DNA from: Flaccisagitta enflata
Taxonomy: Eukaryota > Chaetognatha > Sagittoidea > Aphragmophora
NCBI GenBank assembly: GCA_965153355.1
Contig: OZ231126.1
Span: 105,276,001 to 105,340,000, forward strand
DNA: 64,000 nt
Reading direction: 5' to 3'
The stretch's first letter is position 1; every line of letters begins with the position of its first letter. A program made the translations under genes and the position numbers. Shown piece after piece: positions 1-11,615 of this stretch. Under the pieces are notes generated by a model that saw only the letters and a program-made list of their open reading frames with translations, was not told where the DNA came from and ran no database searches.

Positions 1-2
1 CG

Positions 3-1166
3 CGTATTCCCTCCACACCCAGTCCTGCTTCCCCTAACCGAACAGTTGAATCTGCTTCCTTCTTACAAGCCATTGCGGCGACAAACCTTTCAGCCACAAT
101 TGATATCATAGCAAACGCTATTAGAATTTCTAATCCATTGCTCCTGATTGACCAAAGAGTAATCTTTGACCAGACTATGAGCTTTGCTAAAACTAAGTAC
201 AAAGGTACTTATGACATGTGCATACTTGAGCAGCAGCCGAGTCCAGACCCACATACAATTTCAAACTCCATCTCTCCGACATCAAACCCGGCACCGCCAG
301 TGGCGTCTCTCTTCTCTGCAAATCTGACGCCATCAACAACGGCAGCAAAACGTAAGCGGGGGTGTGAGGGCCTCTCTCCAGGACATGTTGTAGGGATACG
401 ACCTCTGATGGGTGCGACGCCAACAATCAACATTCAAGAAGCATCACCAAAGGGTTCTGACTCACTTCCGGTGCAGAAGACGCTGACACTATCGGCAAGT
501 GCGACAGGCAACGAAAATCCGTCCAAACCAACAGCAGAAGCAAAGGGTGAATCCTCTTTAACCTTAGATGCCACAAAAATTGCGGAAAACACCGCCTCCG
601 CCTCAGTTGCAGTATTGCCTGGGTCAACAACATCGTCAGCGCCATCTGCTGCTCAAACACAGTGCCAGGATGAAATGGATTCATCAGCTGAATCACCACA
701 GGACAATAAGTCAAAAAGAGCCAAAAATTCACACACTAACAAATTGCAAAATCAAGAAGCAAAACAACCACCCTGTCAGCACTTATGCCCATGTCGACTA
801 AATAAGCATCAACAAAAACCAAATCACACTGACAATTGCCTTTCAAGCCCACCAAGATCAGAAGTTGATGCAACCCCGACAGAAGCTTTCAGATCACCAG
901 CTGCCAATACGCCGCTGCAACAACGAGCCTTTGCAGCATATCCAGCATACAGAAGATCACTCCGCAACTCTGATGCTACTTTACAACCTCAGCATCTTTT
1001 TGAGAGTGGCGAGCTGCTGCTACCGGCATCTCCCATCGCGACTCCGGTAGTGCTGCAGCACAATGAACAACAATGGCAACCAGAAATGTCAACCGCCCTG
1101 ACACCTTTGACGCCGTTAAATCTGGCGACTGCAACTGACGCCACAATGAAGAAAAATGGCTCCTAG
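3..1166 (+). CDS. LINE ORF1 protein (partial at N-terminus)
   Basis: The frame is open from the left edge to a TAG at 1164-1166, giving 387 visible residues; the true start is outside the window. The protein is rich in Ser, Thr, Pro and Ala, with short basic patches (KRKRG, NKSKRAKNSHTNK) and one Cys/His-rich stretch (CQHLCPCRLNKH). No regular CCHC zinc knuckle or coiled coil is evident. Its role as an RNA-binding, Gag-like ORF1p is inferred from position: the stop overlaps the ORF2 start, with the ATG at 1156 lying 8 bases before this TAG. That 11-base overlap suggests translation of ORF2 by termination-reinitiation. No internal stop is present. Confidence 0.7.
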   Translation, partial: RIPSTPSPASPNRTVESASFLQAIAATNLSATIDIIANAIRISNPLLLIDQRVIFDQTMSFAKTKYKGTYDMCILEQQPSPDPHTISNSISPTSNPAPPVASLFSANLTPSTTAAKRKRGCEGLSPGHVVGIRPLMGATPTINIQEASPKGSDSLPVQKTLTLSASATGNENPSKPTAEAKGESSLTLDATKIAENTASASVAVLPGSTTSSAPSAAQTQCQDEMDSSAESPQDNKSKRAKNSHTNKLQNQEAKQPPCQHLCPCRLNKHQQKPNHTDNCLSSPPRSEVDATPTEAFRSPAANTPLQQRAFAAYPAYRRSLRNSDATLQPQHLFESGELLLPASPIATPVVLQHNEQQWQPEMSTALTPLTPLNLATATDATMKKNGS

Positions 1167-2064
1167 GGGCGAATGCATCATTATCGACCAAGTCAACATA
1201 AACAGCGTAAACAACAAGAAAAATGAATTGGGTCTACATCTTGATAAATGCAAAAGTCATATTCTTTGTCTAAATGACACACGTCTTACCAAAAGGAAGT
1301 GCCTAAAAATCAAAGGTTACAAAACCTTCAGAAAGGATCGTCGTGACGGCAAATCCTTGGCTGGAGGTGTCGCAATCCTATGTCGAAATGAACTCATAGC
1401 CTATGAGGTGGTTTGTAGTTTACAGGAAATGTGCATTATTGAATTCACACATGCAAACAGACATTTGCGTATTGCAACTCTCTATCTTCATCCTGGCCAA
1501 TTTCCTACCCAATCACACATCAACGGAATGGAAAAACATATTCCTAACAACAGTATGATTGTTCTTTTAGGGGATTTGAACGCCCACATTGGCATTGATG
1601 CTAAGAAGAAGATTGATCGAGCTGGTCGAATTATCAATAATCTCATTAGCATAAACAATTATGCAGTTATGAACGACAATTCACCCACTTACTACTCTTC
1701 CTCCAAACCAGTGACTTCATGCATTGATCTATGTCTGACTAAATCTTCAGGCAGCAGCTTCTCAAGTACCTGGTCAACAGGCGACAATGTCGGATCCGAC
1801 CATATTGTCACTACACTGAATATCAAGTCAAGATTCATATCTGAAAACAAACAAATCCGCAAAATGAACTGGGAAGCAGTAAGAAATGAATAAGAAAAAT
1901 TCAATCCAATCATTAGATGCAACAACAAGAATGAGGTCGAAGAGTCGATTGATGAAATAAATTCAAAGACAAGAACGACATTGGACCAATTCTCAAAGAC
2001 CAGGAAAACTTTTGGTAAATGTCACAATCTCTTTTCAAAGCGAGAACCCGACTTACCACCACGT
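1156..2064 (+). pseudogene. LINE ORF2, endonuclease half (APE-type), interrupted
   Basis: Translation from ATG 1156 gives an apurinic-endonuclease-like domain. Visible motifs are an N-terminal VNINSVNNKKNEL block, the catalytic region LCLNDTRL (an Asp where these families usually have Glu), LLGDLNAHIG (GDxN motif) around residues 138-147, and GSDHIVT near the end (SDH motif). A TAA at 1891-1893 stops translation after 245 codons, but the same frame stays open beyond it to the taa at 2065, so this is a premature stop inside ORF2. Coding then meets the inserted sequence at 2065. The domain would nick target DNA to prime reverse transcription; here it is separated from its RT. Confidence 0.8.
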
Positions 2065-3600
2065 TAACACTGTTACCGCAATGTCTATTGCATTGTGACA
2101 AGTTTTTATAGTTTGATGACCTACCTAACTACCTGGATTACCTTGCCAAACCATTTTTTGTGACCACCCCTACCCCTAGGGGACCTAAGAATAAGGTCAA
2201 AATGGCCACATTGGCATGTCCGGATTTTGTCCGGACAAGCAAATAACAAGCAAAACCTATCAAAAAATAGATAATCTGATCATTTCTCAGCTTTTAATCA
2301 GGTATCAGCAATCCCATGTAATGTACAAAAAATTTCATCCCACTGCGAAAATGCTAAGTTGTTCAAATATTGTAATATCATCCAATTTTAATCCTCCTGA
2401 TTTTTTTGCCGTTTCACAGCAAAATCTGAGTATGTCGATTATCTTTTTTTAAAACATTATCAATTCTCAAAAATAAGCAGTTTTCAGGTTTCCATCTAAT
2501 AGAGCACTACTTGAAGGACATATGCTCCAAATTTCATGCCACTGTGTCAACCCAATCCGGCGTAATCACACTTTTCTTCAAGCGTGATTATTCCGCACAC
2601 CCCCCCCAGCTCTTCTGTCACACTCATGTCACGCTGTCAGTCTGTCACTGTCACGCCATTGTGAAGCTGATGATGGAAATTTGGTTGACACGATGAGAAT
2701 GAGCACGAAATTTTGCATCTACACTGAAAATTTCAGATCTTAAGTCCTTGGCATTCAGTCATAATGAAATTTTCAAAGTGAGTGGTTGGTTGATTGTTGC
2801 AGAATAATCACGCTTCGCGATGAATCATTGTAGTTAATTCTTTGTTTCCACACAGCGCTTCTCACACCAATAAGCGATGCTTTTGTATCTTAATTTGGTA
2901 AAATTTCTTAAAATCAAAGTTGGCATATCTCAAGAACGATTTGAGCTAGCCCATTGAAACTTTGCATGGTTGATACCTAGATCAAGAGGGTCCTTTGCCT
3001 AGATTCTGATGCGACCTAAAGAATGTTATGCAGTCCAACCAGACCAACCAGCCTACCAGATGAAAAAACAACAAAGTGGCATAACTTCCATAATAATTGT
3101 CCAATCTGGTTGAAATTTTGCATGAACCTTCCTTTAAAGGTTCCTCATCACTGGTTTGAATAAGAGCTTGGTTAAAAAATTTTTTCTCCAACAGCCCACC
3201 CAGCCAGAAATGGTACTTATAGAGATTTTTTAAAAAACTAAAAAAATTCAAAGATTTCTTAGCAACATATGATCACACATGATTGCTTGAACATTATCAA
3301 TAAGAATTTTACTGTTATATTGATTTCTTTATTGTATTTAGCTAAATTCTTTAGTAGTAAAACTGCCAATGATACTGTTTTATGCCTAATTTGCATGAAA
3401 AATGAGCTTTTATAAGAAAATCCAAGTATGGATTCATACGTTATAACAGGTAAGCTACATGATGATGAATGGTTTTGTTCAATTTTCAAACATGAAAAAT
3501 TGATGAATTCCACCCGTCCAGGGTTGGCTTTCCATGACAATCGCCTTTTACAAGAGATAATATTGCATTATCAGCTGAGACACATGAGCTCATCATTTTC
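2065..3600 (+). mobile_element. 1,536-bp insertion splitting LINE ORF2, type unknown
   Basis: The LINE coding sequence stops at ...CCACCACGT and resumes at CGTCGGAGA, so the insert is bounded by a possible 3-bp duplication (CGT at 2062-2064 and 3601-3603). The interior is AT-rich, has no ORF longer than about 95 codons and no obvious terminal inverted repeat. It could be a non-autonomous transposon with decayed ends. Strand is arbitrary. Confidence 0.55.
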
Positions 3601-5528
3601 CGTCGGAGACTAATGAAATTAAGGCAAGGATGGGAAGCAAATGGCAAACCGACGACTTTAATTCAACGCACAAAAATCACGAGGTCAAAAGACTAATTAA
3701 ACGCGACGTTGAGGCTAAGACTGCCACAAAACTTGAAGGAATTTTTGAAGAAAAAGACGCTTCAAAAACATGGAAAAATCTCAAGGAGATTGAGCCTGAC
3801 ATTGGCAAAAAGAGAGAAGACAATTGTGGCAATGGCATTAAAGATGCAAGTGGCATTATTCGAAAAGACGATGATGGTATTGCTCAAATCCATGGAGATA
3901 GACTCTCACAGGCACATGCTTATCCATCAGATCCTAATTTTGATGAGAACTTTCGGCAAAAAATCGAAGCTGAAGTCAATGAGTTGCCAGATTCTGTCAC
4001 CGATTTCTGGAGAATCAGTGACAGCCTGAAAGCTTCAAGGCCTGAAGACTATTTTGAAGTGGAAAGAATCGGTAGAAATAGTCGCATTCTTCCACCACAA
4101 ATTCATGAAAACAAAATCACCCGAATGAAATATATCATTATCTCAAGAAAAAGAAGAACCAATCGTCGGCAGGTGAATTACAAGACGTTAAAACACGCCG
4201 GGAAAAATGTCATTGGTAATCTGGCCAAACTTTTTACAATACTATTAGTCCCAATAAGATGGCGATCAGTCAAAATTACAATGATTCCCAAAGCTGGGAA
4301 AAATCTACAAGAAGCAAAAAATTGGAGACCAATCTCCCTTTCCAGTTGCACGTCGAAACTGTTTGAATCTTGTATTAAAGAACGGATTGAAAAGGAAAGA
4401 ACTAAAAGAAAAATAAAAGAAAATGTCCATCAGGCGGCATACAAAAGTGGTCGTTCATGCCAGGAGCATGTCGTCAGACTCGCTGAAGACGTCTCACACG
4501 GACTCGCCAACAAGGAAAGTACCATTGGCGTCTTTCTTGATGTCAGCGGCGCCTTTGATCGAGTTTGGACCGCTGGGCTCCTTTGGAAGCTGATGCGGAT
4601 GCAGCTCCCAAAACCGCTCGTCGGAGTTGTCAAAGGTTTCCTCACGGAAAGAACTTTGAAAGTTAAAGTTGGCAGTAAGTTCTCGCCAAAAATCAAAATG
4701 AGTAGTGGCACGCCGCAGGGAGCCGTATTGAACCCCTCATTATTTAATTACTTTGTAGATGATCTGCGCGACATAATAGGCATTGGTGATGGCATTCATT
4801 TCGGCCAGTATGCCGATGATATTGCAATTTGGTCCACTAACTCTTGTCCTAAACAGGCAGAAAAGGATATCAATGAAGCATTGAAAAAGATTGCCATCTG
4901 GACATGTAAATGGCGCATCAAGCTAGCGCCAGAAAAAAGTGTATTCATGCATTTCAGTCGTCGCCCGACAATTTGCAAAACTACCCTCGATATTAAACTT
5001 CTAGGAGAAAGTGTCAAACAAGTATCGAGCCATCGCTTTCTTGGAGTCAAGTTTGACGACAGGTTGGAGTGGCATACGCACGTCAATGAGATGCTCAACA
5101 GCACAACATCACGAATTAACGCTATCAAATGTTTAGCGGCAAAATCCATTTGGCAAAATCCTAAATGGATCCTCAGACTTCATGAAGCTGTCGTAAATAG
5201 CATTTGGAAATTTGGCGTACTGGGATACGCCACAGCAGGTGTTGGCATTTGGGACAAGATCACCAAATGTCACTCTAGATGCATAAAGGCCTACAGTGGA
5301 TTTCCAAATTACGTCGGATACGAGACCATATGTAACGCACTTGGCATTAAAACCATCAAAGACGAACTGATGTCTTTTGGGAAAAAAAGGTTGCGCTCAA
5401 TTGCTGCCTTTTCGCCATTTGGTCCCGAGATACTGAATGGGAGACGCCCAAATGCCTCCGGTGTCTACAAGAGTCCGTCAGAGGTTCTGTTGGATGATAC
5501 GGAAATCGACGCACTAAATGGACATTAG
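3601..5528 (+). pseudogene. LINE ORF2, reverse transcriptase half
   Basis: ORF2 resumes after the insertion in one frame (RRRLMKLRQGW...) and shifts frame near 3690. It is then open from ATG 3630 to TAG 5526-5528 (632 codons). RT motifs are in order: KAGKNLQEAKNWRPISL (motif 1/2 region), FLDVSGAFDRVW with the catalytic Asp near residue 304, SSGTPQGAVLNPSLFN, and GQYADDIAIW with the YADD box at residues 394-397. A thumb-like region and a C-terminal region (KITKCHSRCIKAYSGFP) follow. All catalytic Asp residues are present, so the RT domain itself looks intact. As a gene it is dead because the endonuclease lies across a 1.5-kb insertion and a frameshift. Confidence 0.85.
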
Positions 5529-5900
5529 CAAAATTTGTTTGTTTCTATAACTTATTTTGACCATTGCGGCCATCATGTCATCTCATTTTTGTTTAGCGTG
5601 TCACTGTCACATGCACTTTCATTCATGCACCATCAATCAGTTCAATGTCATTATACTCGCATTTGAATAGAACGTAGACTTTTTTCTCAAGAAGAAAGGA
5701 GAATCCGTTTGTATTTATATTTTTTCCCCGGGGGAAATTTTTAAAAAGAAGAACGTGACTTTTTAAAAGAATTGTCTGTTTTCCCATGATTGGGCTTTAA
5801 GTAAGACGTCAGTTACATAGAATAGAATCAGTTATAGTTTCTATTTATGAAAAAAAACAAAAAAAAAAGCAAAAAAAAAAAAGCAAAAAAACAAAAAAAA

Positions 5901-5950
<50 letters not shown>

Positions 5951-5966
5951 AAAAAAAAAACAAAAG
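5529..5966 (+). other. LINE 3' UTR and A-rich tail
   Basis: About 315 bases of non-coding sequence follow the ORF2 stop, then an almost pure A tract broken by single C or G (5847-5965). This is the expected 3' tail of a LINE copied by target-primed reverse transcription. The unbroken open frame over the tract encodes only poly-Lys and is not a gene. Confidence 0.7.
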
Positions 5967-6465
5967 ATTCGCCATTCCAGGTTCACCAGCAACAGGACAT
6001 TACCAGGCCGGCACGGAAAACGCACTGGAAATCTGATCACTGGTGAAGTGACGCATCGCCAAAGACAATCAACTTCAATGACATTTGCAACATCGTTAGT
6101 TGTGATGTCCAATGCGAAATGCGAGATCATTTTCTGAACCCCAGCGAATCCTGGAAGTGAGAACGGCGTCGACAACCGAGTCGACGACATGCTTCAAGCC
6201 TCCTATGCATACCACGCCAAAAATTAAAAACTGTTGTTCATCTGTCATTCCAAATGACTGTCGTCAAAGCGCTTTTGATTGCAAGTAACAAAAGACACTC
6301 AATGACGCGAAAAATCGATCTGAGAAGACAAGAAGCCTAATAATTGTGTGACTAACACTTCTTTCTTTCAATCTGCCTATATTGATATGTCGCAGTTCTT
6401 TTGTTCCGTGTTCATGTCATGGGTATCTAATAGAAGCATGTTAAATCCAATCCAAATCAACCGAA

Positions 6466-6523
<58 letters not shown>

Positions 6524-8204
6524 TTCTGCACTGTGGGCTTGATTTTAAATCATGATTAAGTACTGTGAATCAAAAATTTTATAAAACATAAATATGTTAA
6601 TCTCATACACTAATTCAAATTAAAAGTCAAAAGAAGTCGGAAGTGTACAAATACTTACGACGGCTTCCCTCCAAAGGCATCATTTGTGTTTCAAAGAAGG
6701 TCAAAATGAAAAAAATGTATAAATGAAAATGCAAAAATAAGTGAATAAAAGTGATTAAGATGGCTCAGACATGATATTCAAAAGAAAAATTTGCATTTAT
6801 TTAGCAAAAGGACCAAATTTGGACAATGTTAGCAAAACAATTGTTTTGAAAAATTGTGCTTATTTTATTTTTGGTCACTGATAGGGGGCTGGTCAAAATT
6901 CTAAATTTGCATAGGAAATGAAAAAATGAAAAACATAGTTCTCTTCCCAATTCAATTACAGAGACAACTATGTTTTTCAAAATGCAAGATTTCCCTGTGT
7001 TTGGCTTTCTTGGATTTTTGCCCTCAGAAAATGAAAAAAAGTGTAAGCAGAAATTCATCAAAAAACATCATTTTCATGCTTGTTTACACGTTAATCGTAT
7101 AGTTCAAGCTGCACTTTAGGTGAGAATACAATAAAAATATATGCACCAAGTGTCTTTGGAGACAATTTGTCTAAAAAAACCATTCCAGCTTCATTACTGT
7201 CCTCATAATGATGCAAAAAGTAGGGTGCAACACTTCATTTTTCTTCATAATTTTTCTGTCTTACTGAGGCTAAATCATTTTCATTTCATAATAAATGCAA
7301 ATAAAGTGAGCAAAATGAGCTGAATGAGCGGAAAAATGAGTTTTCATAATTTGATAAGGGAGAAATTCCTTCTTTAAAGAAAAAGAATGAATGTATTAAA
7401 TCAGCTAAAGACAATTTACTTTTTAAGTTTAAAATGACTTAGCTGTGCTTCTTACTTCTTTTTCTTGCAATCTATTTGCTTTATATTCAAAGCTCTTAAG
7501 GCATTAAATCCAATATAAGGGGTCGATATTGGGTATGAATAACCTAAATACATATAAAAATATACAAACAAATGTTTTTCACTCTTTAAGTATCTTTACG
7601 AATGATGACATTAAAAATATGTAATGATAATCCTCAATGAGCCACCTGGAGCACGTCTCAGCCCACAGTGCATTGGTCCAAGATGATTGCGTTAGAAAGA
7701 GTGGAAACCTGGATTACCGCTCTTGCCCACCTGTCCGGCTGCCACTGGTTTGGCCGCTTATTTTAAATTTACCATGCATGATTACTATGCCCAACAGGGC
7801 AACAGCTGCATAACGCTGAGGAGAATACACTTTTTAGTTGCATGCTGCCCAACTCTATAAGCCACTTTTTGGTCGGTCTGTCCATTGATCAGTCTGTCTG
7901 AAGCTTAGTCATTTAAAGGTTTTTCATTGCATTTTTCTTTCTTCTAGATAGCAAAGAAGAAACTCGAGAGAGTAATAAGCCATATGAAATGTCTTTTTGA
8001 AGAAAAAAATGTTTGTCTGTCTGTCTGCCTGACTTTTTTGAAAGTGCTGATGCACGCGACTTAGGTCTAATAACCTAGTATTCTATCAAATGCAACAAAT
8101 GGTTATTGCTAGCAAGCAAGTGGTATGAACAGCAAGCACCTAACTAAATTCATTATAACTGGAACAATCATAATCATCCTTTACAATCTTGCTATGATCA
8201 CAAA
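5967..8204. other. Intergenic, AT-rich, no gene seen
   Basis: Apart from the (TC)n tract at 6471-6521 I see no coding potential, RNA gene or transposon end. 5967-6240 is more GC-balanced and contains a short GTCGAC-rich inverted repeat near 6168-6186. It may be a fragment of another old element. Confidence 0.5.
6471..6521. repeat. (TC)n microsatellite
   Basis: About 25 uninterrupted CT units. Confidence 0.95.
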
Positions 8205-8213
8205 ATGGAATAC

Positions 8214-8674
8214 TTGGGTGCTTCACATAGCAAAAGTTTGGAGTATCCCTTCACCCCACTTAGGTAAAGTTGAGCAGTAAAAATCATGAAGATAACAATT
8301 TTCCTTTTTTTCAGCAGTCCTTCATCTTCCATTTGGGCTTAAAGTTCCCACAGATTTCCCAGAATTCAGCAAAATCCTGTGCAGTTTTGATACAAAAAGG
8401 ACAATTATTTGTTTTAGCAAATCATGATGTTTGTAAAGATAAACTAAAATATCATAACATAAGCTATGAAAGTGCTTATGAAAGAGCAGAATTAAGAGTA
8501 AAAATTTCTAAAAGTCAATTAAAAAATGTCAGTGTATTGTTTTCTTCCACTGCATTATGCAAACTACGTCCTCAAAAACAATTTTCTAAAAAATGGAAGA
8601 TGAAAGATTTTTGATAAAAATTAGGTAAAGAGGGCAAAAAGAAATCACCAACTTCTGCTATGTAAAGCACCCAA
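8214..8674. mobile_element. 461-bp MITE with 9-bp target-site duplication
   Basis: The ends are imperfect terminal inverted repeats of about 28 bp (TTGGGTGCTTCACATAGCA at the left; the right end reads the same in reverse complement with a few changes). They are flanked by a perfect 9-bp direct repeat, ATGGAATAC, at 8205-8213 and 8675-8683. A 9-bp duplication is typical of Mutator-like elements, so this is probably a Mutator-type MITE; that assignment is inference. A 114-codon open frame lies inside but does not look coding. A related copy lies at 32808-33172. Confidence 0.8.
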
Positions 8675-8683
8675 ATGGAATAC

Positions 8684-9480
8684 AGTTCATCTATTCATTA
8701 ATTTGTACATTAGACATTTACAAAATACAACTGAGACTCTGTGTGACCTCCCTGGGCATTAACTATGGCTTTTGTTAACCTCAGTTTGCTTCCATTATGT
8801 GATAGAGTTTAAAGTGGTGTGATGCTCCTCACCTTGAGAACGATTCTATTAAGCCTGCACCTGCAGCCCCAACTGCAGCTTATTCATGTCTCTATAGCAA
8901 TATGATGAAATTAAGGCCTGTACTATTTCCAGGTCAACTTGATGTCAACTTAACACCAGCTTGACTCTATGGTCTGAGCCAAAAAAAGTGCCAATATTGC
9001 GCATGGAACAATGAAATTGAAAAATACAATTTTTTTTCCACTTCCTACTTTAGATAGCAATTTTGTTTTCCTAGTCATTTCTGAACAACTGAATTCAGAG
9101 TAATGCGGTTTGCGCCATTAGATAGGAAATTTGATGGTTTCCAGGTGTCACCAATTTTCCTATTTTTGCATCATTCTTTAGGTAGTTATGCTTCATAATG
9201 CTTGTGGTTATATAAATCATTAAGTATCAAGGAGATACTGCACCATAAAAACAATTGAGAAGATTGATCATGTAGCGTCATTTGTCCATCATACTGTGCA
9301 ACATTCAGCATTCAAGAGACTCCATAATATTATTTTCTATTCTACTTCAAATCTCCATTACGTCTAGAGTTTTTCAGGTTAATTCTTACCACATACTGAC
9401 AGTACGGGATGACAGAGGGAGGAGGAGAGGGAGGAGGCAAAGGGGAAGTAGGAGAAGAGGAAAGCAGGTAGTCCAACAGC
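8684..9480. other. Intergenic, no gene seen
   Basis: AT-rich unique-looking sequence. A short purine-rich GGAGGAGAGGGAGGAGG stretch at about 9417-9465 gives an Arg/Gly-rich open frame with no recognisable domain. Confidence 0.4.
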
Positions 9481-9740
9481 AAATTTGGGTGCGTTCAGCA
9501 ACGGGGAATGAACGCCAGTTCAGCAACAATACCATACAGGTGTTGATGAACACATTAAAATGGACCTTTGGTCAACAATTTTGTTCATTGAGAGCCTTTA
9601 AAGGCATGTTCATGAACAGCCAAAAAATCAACTTCACCAATAGTTTCGTTGGTGGAGTGGGTTTTTTAGCTGTTCATGAACAAACTTCTGTTGTTGTTCA
9701 TGAACAATGAATAGAAGTCGTTCATGAACAATTATCAAAA
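9481..9740. repeat. Cluster of GTTCATGAACA palindromes in a partial inverted repeat
   Basis: The 11-base palindrome GTTCATGAACA, or a near match, occurs at least four times between 9609 and 9731. It lies inside a looser inverted repeat (TTTAAAGGCATG near 9597 versus ATGCCTTTAA near 9740), preceded by GTTCAGCAAC/GTTGATGAAC variants. It looks like the remains of a MITE with subterminal repeats. Confidence 0.5.
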
Positions 9741-10170
9741 TGCCTTTAATGAAAGGAAGCTTATTCAGAGAAAAAAAAAGGAAAAAAAGTTTCCCATGAT
9801 AAACAAGGCCAAGTTATATCCAATGCATAACTAAGTAGATAGCGAAAAATAAACCCTGTTCCTCTTCAGTCACAACCTCGAATTTTTGCCTGAATGTCCG
9901 CGATGGTCACGCGAGTGCGTAAATCAAATTTCAAGTCAATATCTTCAATAGTTTAGAAGTTATGATATTTTTTCTATGTTTAAATCCAGCTTCGGTAGGA
10001 AACAATTTTAAAACGGCTTTCAATCCTAACTCAACTACCAACTGACTTTTGATTTACTCTGCTAAGTGGAAGAACTGCTTAATGAGCGCTAAGAAACCGC
10101 GCGCAAAGAAGCTGCTTAATGAACGCAAGCCGTGAACCTTAGCCGTGCGCGTAAATAGAGAAATGAGAGA

Positions 10171-10171
10171 G

Positions 10172-10230
<59 letters not shown>

Positions 10231-10279
10231 CGAGAGAGCGAGAGAGCGAGAGAGCGAGAGAGAGAGAGCGAGAGAGAGA
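10171..10279. repeat. (GA)n microsatellite with GC interruptions
   Basis: A GA tract whose right half is punctuated by regular AGAGC units (period about 8). Confidence 0.9.
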
Positions 10280-10559
10280 AAAGAGTAAGAGAGAGATGTT
10301 TCATCGGCGAAGCACAACGCAATCCTCCCTATTACTTCTGTACTGTTAACGGGTCAGGGATCTTTTTGATAATTATCAATTGATCCCAATTTGTTCACTT
10401 ATCCTTTTGGATCTCTGGGGATCTTTTCAGATCTGGATCCAGAGCTCCCTCTAGTGCATCAAAGTAAGCTCAATTTTCTTTAGAAAAATCTGATTCAGTG
10501 TATGACACTCAGAAGTACTATGTAAGGGAGAGAAAGAGAGAGAGAGAAAGAGAAAGTAA

Positions 10560-10990
10560 AAAAAAATTAGCAAAAAATTTTGAAGTAAAAAAACTTTAAA
10601 ACAAAAAAAAAATTTTAAGCAAAAAAAATTTTAAAGTAAAAAAATTTTTGAAGCAAAAACAATCATCGAGCAAAAAAAATTAAACACAAAAAATTTTTGA
10701 AGCAAAAAAATCTTTGGTAAATGAAATTGAGCAAAAAAATTTTTTGAGCGAAAAAATTTTGAAGCAAAAAAATTTGAAAGCAAAAAAAATTTTGAAGCAA
10801 AAAAAATTTCAAAGCAAAAAAATTTGAGAGCAAAAAAAATTTTAAAACGAAAAAATTTTTGAAGTGAAAAAATATTTTAAGTAAAAATGTTTAAAGAGGA
10901 GAAAAATTTTGAAGGTGAAAAAAAATTTTGAAACAAAAAAATTTTAAGCAAAAAAATTTTAAAGCAAAAAAATTTTTGTGGCAAAAATTT
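10560..10990. repeat. A/T-rich minisatellite (AAGCAAAAAAATTTTG type)
   Basis: Irregular units of about 17-22 bases built from A7-8, T4-5 and GAAGC, more than 20 copies, inside the foldback element. Confidence 0.8.
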
Positions 10991-11119
10991 TTTGAAGCTT
11001 TGACATGGCGCTTTTCAGCCTATATTCTCTCTCTCTGTAATTTTTTAAATGACGTCGCACTCAAATTTTCCGAAAATTCCGCCGGAGTAAATTTTCAATC
11101 GGCAAATAAATAATAAGCC

Positions 11120-11240
11120 CTAAAACACCCCTATCCCTATAACTAGCCTTAACCCTAACCCTAACCTTACCCCTAAGACTTTCCCTGACCTTATCCCTAA
11201 CCCTAACACTAACTCTACCCCTAACCCTAACTCGTTACCC
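11120..11240. repeat. Degenerate interstitial telomere-like repeat
   Basis: Repeated CCCTAA and near variants (CCTTAACCCTAACCCTAACC and similar), complementary to the common animal TTAGGG telomere unit. It is embedded in a foldback element, so it is not a chromosome end. Confidence 0.7.
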
Positions 11241-11615
11241 GCTTTTGAGTGGTTGACCACTAAAAACAAAAAACAAAAAGGTGTAAGGTCTCCTCAAATG
11301 TGACCTCTCTCTCTTTCTTTCTTTCTCTCTTTCTTTCCTTCTTTCTCTCTCTCTTTCTCTCTCTTTCTCTCTCTCTTTCTCTTTCTCTGTCCTTCTCACA
11401 ATATCTCTGTTAAACACTGAGTGTCATGCATTGAATCAGATTGATGCACTAAAAGTAGCTCTGGATCTGGATCCGAAAAGATATGAAAAGATTTAAAAGA
11501 ATAAAAGAACTGACTGAAATAAATCAATAATTATCAAGAAGATCCTTGACCCTTTCTTCAAAGATCCCTGACCCGTTAACAGTACAGAAGTAATAGGGAG
11601 GATTGCGTTGTGTGC

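Larger units (their letters stand above)
1..5966 (+). mobile_element. Jockey-superfamily non-LTR retrotransposon (LINE), 5' end outside the window
   Basis: The element shows ORF1, an APE-type endonuclease, a reverse transcriptase and a 3' A-rich tail in the usual LINE order. The 5' UTR and probably the start of ORF1 lie left of the window. ORF2 is split by an insertion at 2065-3600 and carries an in-frame TAA and a frameshift, so this copy cannot be autonomous. The RT half alone is open for 632 codons, which suggests a fairly recent insertion. Clade placement (Jockey superfamily) is inferred from RT motif wording, not from a tree. Confidence 0.85.
10312..11615. mobile_element. 1.3-kb foldback element with internal tandem repeats
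   Basis: The terminal arms are about 220 bp and mirror each other. The left arm begins GCACAACGCAATCCTCCCT; the right arm ends in its reverse complement near 11615. Further matching blocks include the GGATC-rich segment and a TGACACTCA block before a GA/CT-rich stretch. The core holds an A/T-rich repeat of GAAGCAAAAAAATTTT type (10560-10990), degenerate telomere-like repeats (11120-11240) and CT-rich sequence. There is no transposase ORF. The architecture matches foldback-type non-autonomous DNA transposons; the superfamily is unknown. Confidence 0.75.

Noticed and set aside
8270-8614. 114-codon frame
   Set aside because: It lies inside a MITE whose second copy does not preserve the frame.
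9282-9710. 142-codon frame with an Arg/Gly-rich stretch
   Set aside because: The basic part comes from a GGAGGA purine tract and the end from GTTCATGAACA palindromes; no domain seen.
11120-11240. Chromosome end (telomere)
   Set aside because: Repeats are degenerate and sit inside a foldback element flanked by unique sequence on both sides.
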